Shown piece after piece: positions 50,026 through 62,662 of a DNA stretch of 64,000 bases. Made by a program: the position numbers and the translations under genes. This DNA comes from Plantago elongata. Its lineage: Eukaryota > Streptophyta > Magnoliopsida > Lamiales > Plantaginaceae. Within the stretch, counting starts at the first letter, position 1; each line of letters begins with the position of its first letter. The notes beneath the pieces are model-generated. The model searched no databases, was not told the DNA's origin, and saw only the letters and a program-made list of their open reading frames with translations. The stretch covers positions 85,771 through 149,770 of the forward strand of contig JAYMSP010000006.1 of assembly GCA_036897095.1 (NCBI GenBank), read 5' to 3'.

Positions 50026-51700
50026 ATTTAAATTACTACTGTTACCCAAGGAGATTAATAATTATTATAGTACAAACTACAAACCAACATTTATTTTGTT
50101 GATCACAATTCACAAGTAGTGTCTCATAAATGACATTGAGAAAAGAAAAGAGACACCTGGGAAAAGGAGAAGGCTAATTGGTTTTTAGCAGGCAACAATA
50201 ATAGTATAAAGAGATGAACATTCTTGGCCATGGTGTTCGTCAAATTCAATCACGACCGGTACACAAAGTTCCACAAAACAAATCTCAAACAGTCGCACAA
50301 TACTAAACTAAACTAAACTAAAATAAAAACGAACATCTTCTGTCTGCAGCACACAAGTTCCATCATAAATTACTCATACTGCCATAACTAGCTGCATTTT
50401 CTGCATACATGCATATCCCAATTTTCAGTTGGGTGGTGACAAATTCTAGTGGGGCTTCACCAACTCGTGCATGCTACAAACATATCTATGGACATCCATA
50501 TCGTCAGTATCGTATTTTATTCTCGCTATATATATCAACTAATTTAGAATTCGAATGTTGAACTGATGTGAAATACATCGTATAAAATGTGTGAGGAAAA
50601 ACGTACTACTAACTACTAGTAATATATAACACCCTGTGATTATAGTATGAATTTAAATGGATTGATAATGTTACTCATAAGATATTATTTTTTTCGAAAA
50701 TTCATTTATTATAATAAATTTAGAATTAAGTATACCGATTCAAAGCAACATAAGATTGTGATCCGAGTGAGAATAAAATGTGCATAAATAATATGTATTT
50801 GTACAATAAAATTAATAATATGTTTTGAGCAAGATGATAGTCATAGATTAATTTCTCAGCATATTATAGATGTAACCTAGAGAAAATGGATGATTGATCA
50901 GCTTAGACCTCATATTGGGCGCCTAATGATTTACTAATTTTTATGATTATGTCTTAGTGACTTAGTTGAATTCGTATGAATAGTGAAGAATCGATGAATA
51001 GTGACTAAATTGTAATTGAGTTGTTAAAATTAGTGTTTGGTATAAAATTGAGTTGATTATGATAAAAATTGTGTATGGAGAAGAAAGTTTGGAGTGAATT
51101 GAATATTGTTGAAATAAATAATAATTAAACTACAATGACCTAAACAAACACAAAATTCATTTTCTCAATTCCGACTGAATTACGATGCTAAGTCAAACAA
51201 GCACTTATTAGTTTCTCGAATATACTAGGCTGGATCTTTGACTGCCTTTGCTTCGTATGTATTTTTAAATTTTTTTAATATATTTCTTTTTCCAAAAAAG
51301 AATAATTAATACATCGATCGGAAAATCAATACATAAATAATCACTTCAGTCCAAATTTAAAAAGCTGAATCAGATTATTTTCATGGTTGGAGCACTTAAT
51401 TACATATCATATCAATTCGATTGAGATTAAAAAAAATCTCATGCAATTAATTAGTGATTAATTAAAGTAGTGATGAAGCTGTTGTTGATAGGTGTCGTGG
51501 GTGGCAACATTTCCGGATAACAAGGGAGGCAAACAAGGATTGATGGTCCTATGGAACACTTTGCTTGTTGCTGTGCTGTGCTGTGCTGCAAATCATCAAC
51601 TTCTATTCTCTTCTACTCATACTATCACATCAATTTACTACTGTGTTTGTTTGCCAACTCTTTTACTCCTCATACTGCATAATCCCCGTACCAAATAATG
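50026..51700. other. Intergenic, no gene seen
   Basis: About 1.7 kb of AT-rich sequence with no recognised gene, RNA or intact repeat. Confidence 0.4.
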
Positions 51701-51710
51701 GGTTGATTGA

Positions 51711-51813
51711 GAATCAATTGTAATTGGAAAATACTCATTCAGATAGTATGTTTTGTGTACAAAACAAGCTAATTAAATGGACATTTCTCAATTTAAATCG
51801 CTTCTCAATCGGA
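51711..51813. mobile_element. Tiny foldback MITE, copy B (about 103 bp)
   Basis: Starts GGTTGATTGAGAATCAATTG and ends with CTTCTCAATCGGAC. It shares the interior ACTCATTCAGATAGT and GGACATTTCTCAATTT blocks with copy A at 49.9 kb but is more diverged. Confidence 0.65.
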
Positions 51814-51888
51814 CTCTTATTCTTTCAATTTTTACAAACACATGCTATCTCCTAACTTATAATCACAATAATGTTTAGTTAACTTGTA

Positions 51889-52090
51889 CTCCCACCGTCC
51901 CGCTAGAAGCGAAACAATATTCCGTTCTGAACGTCCCGTTAATAATGAAACCTTTTTTTCATTTTTAACAATAACCCTACCATACAAATCATTTTCAATT
52001 ATACATTATTAGACCCGCATATAATTTTATATTTCGAAATTATTTTTAACCATAAGATACATATTTTTATATGACATGTGATTAAAATAT
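51889..52090. mobile_element. Stowaway-like MITE, one end only
   Basis: Begins CTCCCACCGTCCCGCTAGAA after TA (51887-51888). The next 120 bases match the reverse complement of the element at 53497-53731, including GAAACAATATT and AATAACCC blocks. The distal terminus is missing. Confidence 0.65.
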
Positions 52091-52324
52091 AGTATAGTAG
52101 TAGCCGTAATATATGATGCATGATCGACAGTAAAGTTGATAAAGGGAATGCTATGAATGCGTGTACCAGACCTAACATAGTAACCATCTCAAAAGAGGGA
52201 TTCAGCACACATCCTTTTCACTTGCTTTCCCATGTCATGATAGTAGAAACAGTATTAAGTATTTTAATAATGATCATTTTGTCACCCTCTAATAATTACG
52301 AGACGGATTGGTATAGAATTTAAA

Positions 52325-52466
52325 TGATCATTTGGATGGATTTTGGTAAAATTATATTTGAATTAAAATTAAAATGGGATATTTAAAGTGTATTTTAAGT
52401 CAAATCAATATTTATCGAACTAAATGGACCAATTATAATTCCATTCCAAACAGCCCCTACGAGACT
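52325..52466. mobile_element. MITE-like repeat, copy 2 (inverse of 16265-16425)
   Basis: Carries TTTGGATGGATTTTGGTAAA at the left and CCAAACAGCCCCT at the right. It matches the reverse complement of the repeat at 16.3 kb over most of its length. Confidence 0.5.
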
Positions 52467-53496
52467 TTTCCACCATAATTTTTAATACGAAATATTTTGA
52501 ATCTCTTGCACAACTCAAAAACACAGGAAAACCAAATTGCAAATAGGTCTTCAAATCGATAAACATTTTATATGTACACTCAATTCGAATCTAGATAATT
52601 CAATTATTGTTTTAGATTAAGTTGTATGTCAAAAATATGCAGAGGCACAAAAACGAGAAGATAGGGATAAAAACGGAGGATAGCTTTGTGTGGCCCATTA
52701 CCATTTGTGAATGAATTGGGGAACATAACGACACGAGCTATGAACCTAAACCTTAACATATTGCTTGATACGGTCCATTTCTATAAAGGACAACCACTAC
52801 GTTGCCAATTATTGGTCAACAAACAATAATCCCATGATAAGATGATATAATACTACGTACTAACTTGAGTTTGTACCTCATATAATATGAGTATATGACC
52901 TTGATATTATGTGTATTTACATACCACTCATATAAAATTCGATTCAATTTGAATTAAATTAAACACGAAACCACTTAAAAATAATGAGCTGGATAGATAA
53001 AATAATAGTTATAGCGATTGATAACTAATAATACCATAATAATATAAACAATAACAAAGGCAGATAATGTAAAAGAAAGAATTGAGAGTAAAGTAAAACG
53101 TGTAGCTACTAATCATGCGAACTAGAACAAGTGATTGTATATGATCGAATTGTATTTTTATGTGTAAATACAATATAAAAGTTTAATTATGTATTAAAAT
53201 AATTAAATTCAACTGAGTCAAAACGGTCTGTATGATGTTTATCGGTTATTTTAGATTATAAACGAGTGTAGTTAGACAAGATTATATTGGGCATCGGAAG
53301 ACCCATGTTTGGTTTGGTCAATATAATCTCCGGTGCACGTGCAACCACACTATTTCTTAAACCCACACCATTATCAATAGTAGTAGTATACTTATCATTA
53401 TTTTAATTATCCACACACTAGTCATATCATATTTAATTACTACTGTTCTGTTCTAGATTGCACGTACGATTTTCTTTAGCATCAAATACTTCTATA
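52467..53496. other. Intergenic, no gene seen
   Basis: AT-rich sequence with only short open frames. Confidence 0.4.
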
Positions 53497-53731
53497 CTCA
53501 ATCATCCGTATCCGTCCCATTTAAAATGAAACATTCTTAAATACTCAAAATTTTAAAATATATATAGTATATGATTAATAATGAGTTTGAGATAAAAAAT
53601 ACATACAGTGTAATAATGTGTGGTTGAAAATGAGTTGTATTATGGGGTTATTACTAAAAATAAAAAAATATTTCATTATTAAAGGACGTTCAAAACGAAA
53701 TATTGTTTCAATTCTAGTAGGACGGTGGTAG
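53497..53731. mobile_element. Stowaway-like MITE, both ends present (235 bp)
   Basis: The right terminus ends GGACGGTGGTAG then TA (53732-53733). The left terminus begins CTCAATCATCCGTATCCGTC after TA (53495-53496). It belongs to the same family as the one-ended element at 51889. Confidence 0.75.
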
Positions 53732-53733
53732 TA

Positions 53734-56700
53734 TTTATTAAGGCTTTGGGAAATCTTTTAAATGATATAATTGTAAAGTTTGGCGGAACTCCTGGCAACA
53801 TGACAGTACACTATGATCAGGCCGAAATTAGTTATGGGCATTTTGCATTACAAAATTCACAATCTCAAACTTTAAAACTGGTTTATAGGGTGTATAACAA
53901 GTAGGAATTTCAGTTCACTAATAAACATATATGACCAGATATTTATCACAATGAAAACTAAAAGTAATGGGATACGCTTCCTCATCGTATTGAAAGTAAA
54001 GACGAAGTCGATCTAAGTAATCGACTGTGAATTCAAACTCAATTATTATTATTATTATTGTTTGGAAGTATTTTGAAGGTTAAGTATACTTGGTTAGAAA
54101 GAATAATTAATAGATAATTATTCTTGCTAGTCAAGTATAAGACATAATTAGGAGATTCTTAATGGGTCATTCTCATAATAATTGTAGATGTTATAAATAC
54201 GTTAACCCCCTTTAAGTTAAGAAATATGTGAAGATGAGTTTATGAGTAGAATAAAGTTTATGGCAGATGCCTCGAGGAGTTATACTGTTTAATACTTAAA
54301 TGTCTTGAAATAAATTATAGAGAGTAGGCATATATTTGATTGCGGGAAGTCTCATGGATAGGTAGCTTTATATTCATGTGTGCTAACCGATCTACCCGTA
54401 TAGAAATATAGGGTTGTTTGCGTTGTTTAGCACTGTGATCGTGTAGATCTGGAGTTTATCTAGTAGAATACCTCTTTGGTGTTCTAAGACTTATACCGGA
54501 CATAATGGCATTTGCGTTGATTTGCTAATATGTAACTAGATTTATCCGAGTACCTAACATAATGTTGTGTTCAATTCAACTGAAATTTACATAATAATCG
54601 AATTAAAGTAAAGTAAATTGTAGCTAAACCGAACCGAATCGAACTGAAGTGATTTTCAATTGAAGTGTGAGAATGTTTTTATTTTTTTTCGTTTTTTTGT
54701 ATTTTTTTAGTGGGGTAAGCACACAGTAATTCAATGAAACAAGTGATCTTAGACCCTAATTGTTGGATTAATTATTATGGAACGGACGGTATAATGCACA
54801 CTGCGATTTATCCAGTGTGGTTTGTGCCTCTGTTCCCATAATTTAATTGACCTTGTTAAAGTAAAAAATGGATGCATGTGAAAGGAACTCTTGAAATGAT
54901 TTGACAATTGACAGTGAAACAGCTTGTTCTTGTGAACTCATAAAACAAAAATGCACAAAAGTATTGGATTTTAGCAGCCATTTTGGTAATTTTTAACCAT
55001 ATTAAAAAATATCACATCATTTGAAAATGAATACCAAACAAAATGTGCACCAATCCATGTCAAAACATAATTAATATTTAATATACTATTCACATACAAT
55101 CAATACATTTTTATTATATTAAAATAAAACATATTACATCTTATGAAAAATAAAGGTTATTTTCATATAATGACCCTTAAATTAAAAATGATATCAACTC
55201 ATCACAAGTTTATGATACACATATGACCAAATGATGAGCATTTCAAATAATGATGTTACTCGTGAAATCATGTAAGGGTAAAACTGGTTTGGAAATGTGA
55301 TGGAGACCTTTTTGATAATGAATCAATATATAAATTTATTTTCAACTGAATTTTACTAAACTAAAATAATTTTCAATTGAATATAATCTAATTCTAAGTA
55401 ACTCATGACTTATATGGATATAAGATATAATATTCTGGCTGAATCGCATTTCGAATGTAATGAATATTATGTTGGATAAGATGTTAATTTGTATTTCGTT
55501 AATCTCCGTCATTACTACTTTTATAGATGCATAATATTAATATACATGAAATATCAAAAGAATATATTTTAATTTATTTTTAATTTTAATTTCTTACCAA
55601 ATTATTTTATTTTTTTTATAAATTAAGAGTCTGTTTGGTATACAATTTTAATTATTAAAAATTAATTCAAATTAACTTTTTATACACAATAAACTATTTA
55701 AATTAAATTTTATATTAAACGTTCACTAAATATCGTAAATATAGTTAAAATTGTATGTGCAGCAGTAGTATCACAAGAAAAGGGGCATGGGAATGGTCAA
55801 AACGTACCCACATGGAGGAGAAAAAGACTGTGGAGGACGTTGGGGTGCAATTAATGTTAGCCTTAGTTTTGACAAAATTCTGCAAAAATCAGATACGGTA
55901 CGTATGTTTATGTATGCTACTATGTACCTGAACAGCCTTTTGACACCTGTACGGCCAGGGTTCAAGGGTCCTACATACCCTTTTTCATTAATTTGTGGAT
56001 ACGATAGGGGATGGGTTCGGGTTAGATGGAATCATTATAAATGAATTATAAATTGTTTCACCTAGTACATGTGTCGAATTATAATTTTATACTAATTATT
56101 TTTTTACGAGATAATATAAAAAAATTAATTGAATTTAAATAATTCAAATTTCTACCCAGACAATCGGTTAAAGATTTTTTAATATCATATACTGCACCAC
56201 GCTATAGTATTTGGATGTGTATTGTTTTTGTGACCAAGACGAGACATTATCACATTCGTTACTTGACAGCAACATCACTCAAGCGATCTAACATTAGGTT
56301 CTGCTTTTGGATGCGGCTTCATCATACTCCTAGCGATCAGCGTGTGGAACTAAATTGGATTATAACAAAATCGAAATACATGGGATGGCGCTAAGATGGT
56401 CAAGCTTGCTTTTGTCGAAAATGTCTACGAAACTTGGAACTTTCATGATGAGTGTTGCTTTGACGGGATTAATGGAGCCCTAATAGTGATAGAATACTTC
56501 GTAAGATTATTAATATGATCATTTATAGAGCTTGAATTGAATTTTTCTGGTGTTAAAACAACATGTCAGGAACTTGATGTTAGCATATTATTTTGTGTTT
56601 AGTTTGTCTTTAACGTTTAGGCTGGATCTTTTGTCAATTGTTTTATATTTTATAATTATTTTTTGAGGTAATGAAACTTTTTGCATTAACAATAAAAATA

Positions 56701-57120
56701 AAAAATGATTGAACTGGCATGCATGTCAATTTATAAGTACTTCAATTCAAATATATATGACGCGTTTATATGTAAATGATATGAAACATTTGTAAAAGCT
56801 CCTGTAAACACCTAATGTGACTAGTTAAATAAAGACCCGATCACTAAAAATTGTAAATCACATTGTCACCAAATGTATTTGAACAATTGCGAAACATTTA
56901 TGCTAGTGTAATTAACTTGTTTTGGTAATTGATCCCGAACAATCGAACATGTTAAACTAGCCAGCTAAATTAAACAACAATGAACTTTGACATATGGCAC
57001 GCTCATGCTAATATTGCCCTGTCAAGTTGTCATGCAGGCTCTGAACATATCCAGTTCGTGTAGTTGTTTGTGCGAGTGTAGCTAATCCGCTAGCCTCAAT
57101 TTATTAAATTACATAAAAAT
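53734..57120. other. Intergenic, about 3.4 kb, no gene seen
   Basis: The open frame at 55787-56044 (85 residues) has no recognisable motif and AT-rich surroundings. No paired repeats were resolved in this interval. Confidence 0.4.
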
Positions 57121-57916
57121 AAGAGAAAAATGTATTTTTACACTATAAATTATTTGTGATTTTTTAAAGTCACCACTCAACCTTGTTTTTTCTCATTCGA
57201 CACTAAAACCTAATAAAATAATTTGTTAGTACACAAAGATTTAGATGGTATTAAGAAATTCGTTAGTGAGAATAAAAATGACGAAATTTGAAGTTAAAAG
57301 AGACATATTCTTATTCTCTTCACCATGAAAGCTCCCATGGCCATAGAAGCTCTTAAGAGGAGCTTCCATGGCGGATTGTCATGAATTTTCGTGGATAATT
57401 CGCAAACGAGCTTCCATGGGTCGTTGTTTTGCCTTATGGAGGACGAAACCGCCATGGAAGCTCCGAAGTGGAGCTTGCATGGCGGATCTTCGATTGAGTT
57501 GATGGCAGATCCGCCATGGAAGCTCTACTTCGGAGCTTCATGGGCATTGAAGCTTCTTGTATGGGAGTTTTTTGTAATGGATTTGTTGAGAATTGAAAAC
57601 ATTGAAAAGGAAGAAGAAGAAAATAACTAAAATTGTTATGAATAGACAAGATTGAGAAGGAAGAATAAGAAATAAAATAAAATAAAAACTTTGAGCTCGG
57701 TGTAACATATACTTTTTTTATAAGATTTTGGTCTAACATATATTTTTTTTGAAAGATTTAACAATAAACTAACGAAACGACTAACACCGTCATTTTTTTT
57801 TTTGTGTAACAGTGAAAAACTTGAAAGGTTTTTTAGTTACGAATGGAAAAAAAAAAGGTTGAGGGTAACTTTAAATGTTACGAATAGTTTCTAGTGCAAA
57901 ACAAAAATTTCTCTAA
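57121..57916. mobile_element. TIR/foldback element of about 800 bp with internal palindrome cluster
   Basis: The outer roughly 100 bases on each side are inverted copies. Left AAAGTCACCACTCAACCTTG and TCATTCGACACTAAAA match the inverse of right CAAGGTTGAGG-type and TTTTAGTTACGAATGGA blocks. The start AAGAGAAAAATGTATTTTTA pairs with the end AAAAATTTCTCT. The centre (57330-57550) holds several alternating-orientation copies of GGAGCTTCCATGGCGGAT. There is no transposase. A target duplication was not resolved. Confidence 0.7.
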
Positions 57917-58084
57917 GAATAAATATAGTAAAGTATAACACGATTGAACCAATTTATGCATCATGCCAATCGGATCATATATCACAATTAAATATAGTGA
58001 TACGAAGTTAATTAATCGATTCGGTAATAATGAAATAATTTTAATCACATTACACCTATGTGTTGAATGAAAAAATCGAATGAT

Positions 58085-58570
58085 CCCTCTTGCTGCAATA
58101 ATTAAGTTATAGATATAATATTGTATACTACAAATGAATTGAATAACAACACAAACGACGTATAATCCATATACCTGTCACATTATTGTGTTTACGAAAA
58201 TATATCACCTAACGCAAATAATTATACAAACATCATATAATCCTGATTAATGCATTAATCGAATTACAAAAATACTACAAGTACTTCCAATAATAACAAA
58301 AACGTCGTATAATCCTACCTGACGCATTATTTGAGTTACAAAAATACTGTGTATGCATCCAACAATTAGACAAACATAATTTAAATTTAGTCATATCCAT
58401 CGCATCAACCGAGTTACTATAATAGTACAAATGCATCGTGTAATCCTACTGTCGCATTAATCTCGTAACAAAATTACTAAAACAATTCCAAACAATTACT
58501 CAAACACCGTGTAATCCTACTGTCGCATTAATCGGCTACCATAAACACATAAATACCTACCACCAACAGT
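58085..58570. repeat. Degenerate minisatellite, about 72-bp units, 5-6 copies
   Basis: Unit starts marked by TATAATCC or TGTAATCC occur at 58161, 58236, 58308, 58439 and 58510, with a degraded one near 58381. Each unit carries a GCATTA-like block and a ACAAACA-C-G end. Spacing is 71-75 bases apart from the degraded units. It lies 0.3-0.7 kb upstream of the TEL promoter. Confidence 0.75.
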
Positions 58571-58828
58571 CATGGACTATCGTACGCTCCCACCCGAACC
58601 CGACGATCGGATAGATCCGAAATCCAATATTACATGTATATCCAAAATGTAATGAAAAAAGAGTGTGATATCATAGTATTACAAAAATGAATAAGCAAAA
58701 GGGAAATGTAAAAGAAGTATAATCACATCCAGCTTGTTTCCATCTTCAAAATCATGAGTGAGCGTATTAATTGACATATGATGAAAAGTAAAAACCAATC
58801 CAAATTTACATTTTTATCTTTGTCATGA

Positions 58829-58844
58829 ATATATATATATATAG
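58829..58844 (+). promoter_or_regulatory. TA-rich TATA region of the TEL gene
   Basis: An uninterrupted (AT)n run ending TATAGGAG lies about 290 bases before the ATG, followed by CT/CA-rich leader-like sequence. Confidence 0.5.
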
Positions 58845-58891
58845 GAGTAAATAAGAAAGCAGTCACACACACAGAGAAATTAAACAAAAAC

Positions 58892-58996
58892 ATGTCCACT
58901 CCACTTCACTCCACCACCATTTCTCTGTACAACATTCTCACTCCACTCTCTCCTAGACTACTCAGAACCTTCACCTCCATAGCCACTCTACTCTAG
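58892..58996 (+). promoter_or_regulatory. Upstream ORF of 34 codons in the TEL leader
   Basis: ATG at 58892 opens a frame starting MSTPLHSTTISLYNIL and stopping at 58994-58996, 131 bases before the main ATG. It lies downstream of the TATA-like run and so should be in the mRNA. Whether it is translated is unknown. Confidence 0.45.
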
Positions 58997-59127
58997 AGAG
59001 AGACTCAAAAAACTCATACATATCCATCACTCAAAAGATTGTTCAACATTTCTTTCTCCATATACTCACTCAAGCAAACAAAAGCCTTTTACATTTCACT
59101 TCTTGTTTCAAGAAAATTTCGAGCAAA

Positions 59128-62100
59128 ATGAACGAACCGGGTTACGGGTACCCGACCCATCTAGACCCAACAGCACAAGAATTCTTCCCAACAATAGCAG
59201 CAGCAACACCAATCTTCATCCCTTTCCACCACCCACCACCACCGCCACCACCCATCTTCGTCCCACCACCACCCACAAACCAGCTCTGTTCACCCACACG
59301 TGCGCTCCTCCTCAGCATGGTCCAGCCCTCGGTCTCCGAGTCCACCGTCCGCCGGGACCTGGAGGTGTTCGGCGACGTTAGGGCGGTGCAGATGGAGAGG
59401 CGGCGGCAGGGGATGGTGACGGTGCACTTTTACGATGTGAGGGATGCGGAAGCGGCTCTGGTGGCTGTGCAGCAGCAGCACATGCACCAGCAGTACAGGA
59501 TTGGGCAGCAGTTCAGCTCGTTTGGGTACGTCATGCCGCCGCCTCCACCGGAGAGTGGTGGCTTGGTTGGCGGGAGAGTGGTGTGGGCTCAGTTTGTTTC
59601 GCCGGTGACTGGTGGCTTGCCGGATGGGAATAACCAGGGGACTCTTGTTGTTTTTAACTTGGATTCTAGAGTCTCTTCTACTTATCTTCAGCAAATCTTC
59701 CAACAATTTGGTAACTTTTTTAAATCTCTTTTCTTCTTGTTTTTATCTCCATGCATTTAAAATATTAGAGACCTTTATTTGCTACATGTTACTAATCTAG
59801 ATAAGAAGTTAAAAGTGTTAAAAGCCATCTAGAATTCTCATTTCATCTCATTAATCTGATTTTTTTTCCTAAAAATCGAGTCTTTGTTAGTAGTTTTCAT
59901 TTTTTCTAGATATACCCCATTATTTCATGGTTTGAATCTCCTTAAAATGGAGCTACAAACATCGAGATTTTGAAAAAGAAAATAAATAAAGATACTCCAT
60001 ACATGTAGAATTTAGACACTGGGTACTGGGTAAGAGATGATGAGCAATGGGTAATTAGGGCAAGAGATTTTAGGGGAGGAAAAGGACCATACAGAGGATC
60101 ACATGACAAGTGTAATTTAGGGGTAGAGAGATTTGGTGGGGATAAAGATTTGTTTCATGTGCAATCTTTTGAGGATGGGTCCTTTTCTTGACTACATTTA
60201 TGTCTCATGTAGATGTAGTAGTAGTAATATTTAATGTTGTTTTCTTTCTCGAAGTAATTTTAAAACCTTTGTTTTGACGGGAAGCGTTTGGGTTCAATTT
60301 TTTGTTTGTTTGAAGGTCCCGTGAAGGAACTGAGAGAGACGCCCAAGAAAAGGTTCCAGAAGTTCGTGGAGTTTTTCGATGTGCGGAATGCGGCCTTGGC
60401 GTTGGTGGAGATGAATGGGAAGGAGATTTATGGGAAGACGATTGTTGTGGATTTTAGTAGGCCGGGTGGGCAGCAGGCGAAGAAGTTCTTGAAAGGGCAG
60501 TCGGGTAATGTGAATGTGAGTAATTCCAGTAGTTCGCAATCGAGAAACGTGCAGTTTTCTCCGTTGATGGAGCGAAACCTGTCCCCACGGGCTCCGGTTC
60601 CTCATTCGCGACGGTTGAGTGGGGAGAGTAGGAGCTCGAGCAGCACGGGATCGTCGGTTCATGGTTCGTTGAGTAAGCTGTCGGTTAGTGGATATGAGGA
60701 GTGTTCAAGTGGTAGCAAAAGGAGTGGTGGTGGGTATAGGAAGACGGGAGGTGGAAATTCGAAATCGAGTGGTGGTGGAAGAGGGTGGAAGAGCGCCGGT
60801 GGTAATGGTGGTGGTGGTGGTAGGAATGGGAATGAGTATGATCCTAGGTTCTTGATAAATGAAGATGGGATAATGGAATCAAATAGTAGAGATTCTAGAA
60901 CTACTGTAATGATCAAAAACATCCCAAACAAGTACAGGTATTGCTTTTGCTTCTTCATCTTGTTGTCTGTGTTTCTTTTGGTTACTGCATTATTTTGCTT
61001 GCTTGTTTGTTTGGCCAAAATATTCTTATTCTGCTTGGTGGCTGTGTGTTGCTTTTCACTTCTGTCTGAAAAACCCACCCATTTTCAACTCCCCAATGTC
61101 TCTTGATTGACTCACTTTCTGCTCCCTTGTGATTCCTTGTAAAATTCCACTTTTAATATTATACTACGGTAGTATCTTCTTCCCTTACAAAATGTTCAAT
61201 ACACATTTCTTGTTGGTTCGTTTCGTGCTGAAAATATTTCTAATATACCATCTCTGCTAATGAGGTGATCGAACCTATAAACAATGTGACATTGCGACAT
61301 ATTATGTCAAGTGTTATTTCTCAATTGAGTTCCAATACTTTTGAAAAATATTGTGTGGAAAGAAATTTTGAATTCAAGTGAATAGGATAAATGTAAACTA
61401 ATCAATTGTTTCCATTTTCAAATTTTTATAGAAATATAAGACCCCAGAAAAATAAGCTTATTGAATATTCTATGTATATTGAAAAATGAAAATAAAATTA
61501 AGAACTGTAAATTGTTGATCTGATCATAGTATTCATTGTTAGATTTCCTATTCATTAATGTTGAAATCTCCTTTAATCTTGGAAATTTTGACATTTTTAA
61601 TTGTTGTGTATTTGTTTATGAATTGTTTAGTCAGAAGTTGCTGCTAAACATGCTGGACAACCACTGCATCCATAGCAATGAGCAGATTGTTGAGGACGGA
61701 GAAGATTCACCATTGTCTGCATACGATTTCGTCTACCTCCCTATCGATTTCGTGTATGTTTTCTCTCCCTTATCCTATTTCTTTCATTTGTAATTGTTAT
61801 CACATGATGTTTTATGAACCTTGTTCCATTTAGCTGCACACAAAATGATACTTTTAGAGAATTGTACATGTCACATAAGATTGAGATTCTACTCGGATTC
61901 TAATATCTGAATTCGAGCATCTAGCAATAGTAAAAGCTTTAATGATTTCCCAGACTAAATTTCGGTCCATATTGACCCTCTTTTTTTGTGCATTTATTTG
62001 CTCAGGAACAAATGCAATGTCGGATATGGGTTCGTGAACATGACTTCACCGGAGGCAACATTGAGACTCTACAAAGCGTTTCACCATCAAAGCTGGGAAG

Positions 62101-62662
62101 TTTTCAACTCCAGAAAAATCTGTGAAGTCACCTATGCCAGGCTTCAGGTACATAATTTCCACATAGGAACCCTGATTTTGCTTTAATTAGTTATACAAAC
62201 TTGTTTACAAGTGGTACCCCATTTTAATATGTTGAATACACATCTCATGTTAAATTTCTTTTAAATCACACCACCTCAAATATTAGGTTCTTAATGATAA
62301 TAATCAATTTAACTTGGATGTAATTATTATTCTATACTAACTGTGTCCATTTCATTGTTAAGGGGTTGGATGCATTAAGGGAACACTTCAAGAACTCAAA
62401 GTTCCCAAACGACGCCGAGGAGTACATGCCAGTGATCTTCTCTCCACCTCGTGACGGGCAGATCCTCACTGACCCTAGTCCAATTATCGGTCGCACCCCC
62501 TCCGTTACGTCTCTCTCACTATCGCCACAATCTTCTCCCACCAGTTCGAAGGAGAATCAGTCGGACTCACCGAGCGACCAAATCTACAGTAATGCTGCGG
62601 AGGAAGACGAGGGCAGTGCAAGTGGATATGGTAGCTATGAAAGGGAAGCTGTGAATGCATAG
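59128..62662 (+). CDS. TEL: TERMINAL EAR1-like Mei2-family RNA-binding protein, 589 aa, five coding exons
   Basis: Plant-specific Mei2-like regulator acting at shoot apices to control leaf initiation (maize terminal ear1, rice PLASTOCHRON2, Arabidopsis TEL1/TEL2). Exons 59128-59710, 60316-60937, 61631-61753, 62006-62147 and 62363-62662 join in frame to 590 codons with the stop. A Pro-rich N-terminus precedes RRM1 (about 58-157) and RRM2 (171-244, TLVVFNLD ... [10 protein letters not shown]). A Ser/Gly-rich linker (about 260-375) leads to the Mei2-type C-terminal RRM3 from residue 388: [40 protein letters not shown], then [15 protein letters not shown]. The Val in IDFVNKCN replaces the usual Asn. 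Length and order match the TEL group. The start has the expected [14 protein letters not shown]-type N-terminus. Confidence 0.95.

Noticed and set aside
55787-56044. 85-residue open frame
   Set aside because: No recognisable motif, isolated in AT-rich intergenic DNA, with no promoter or splice evidence.
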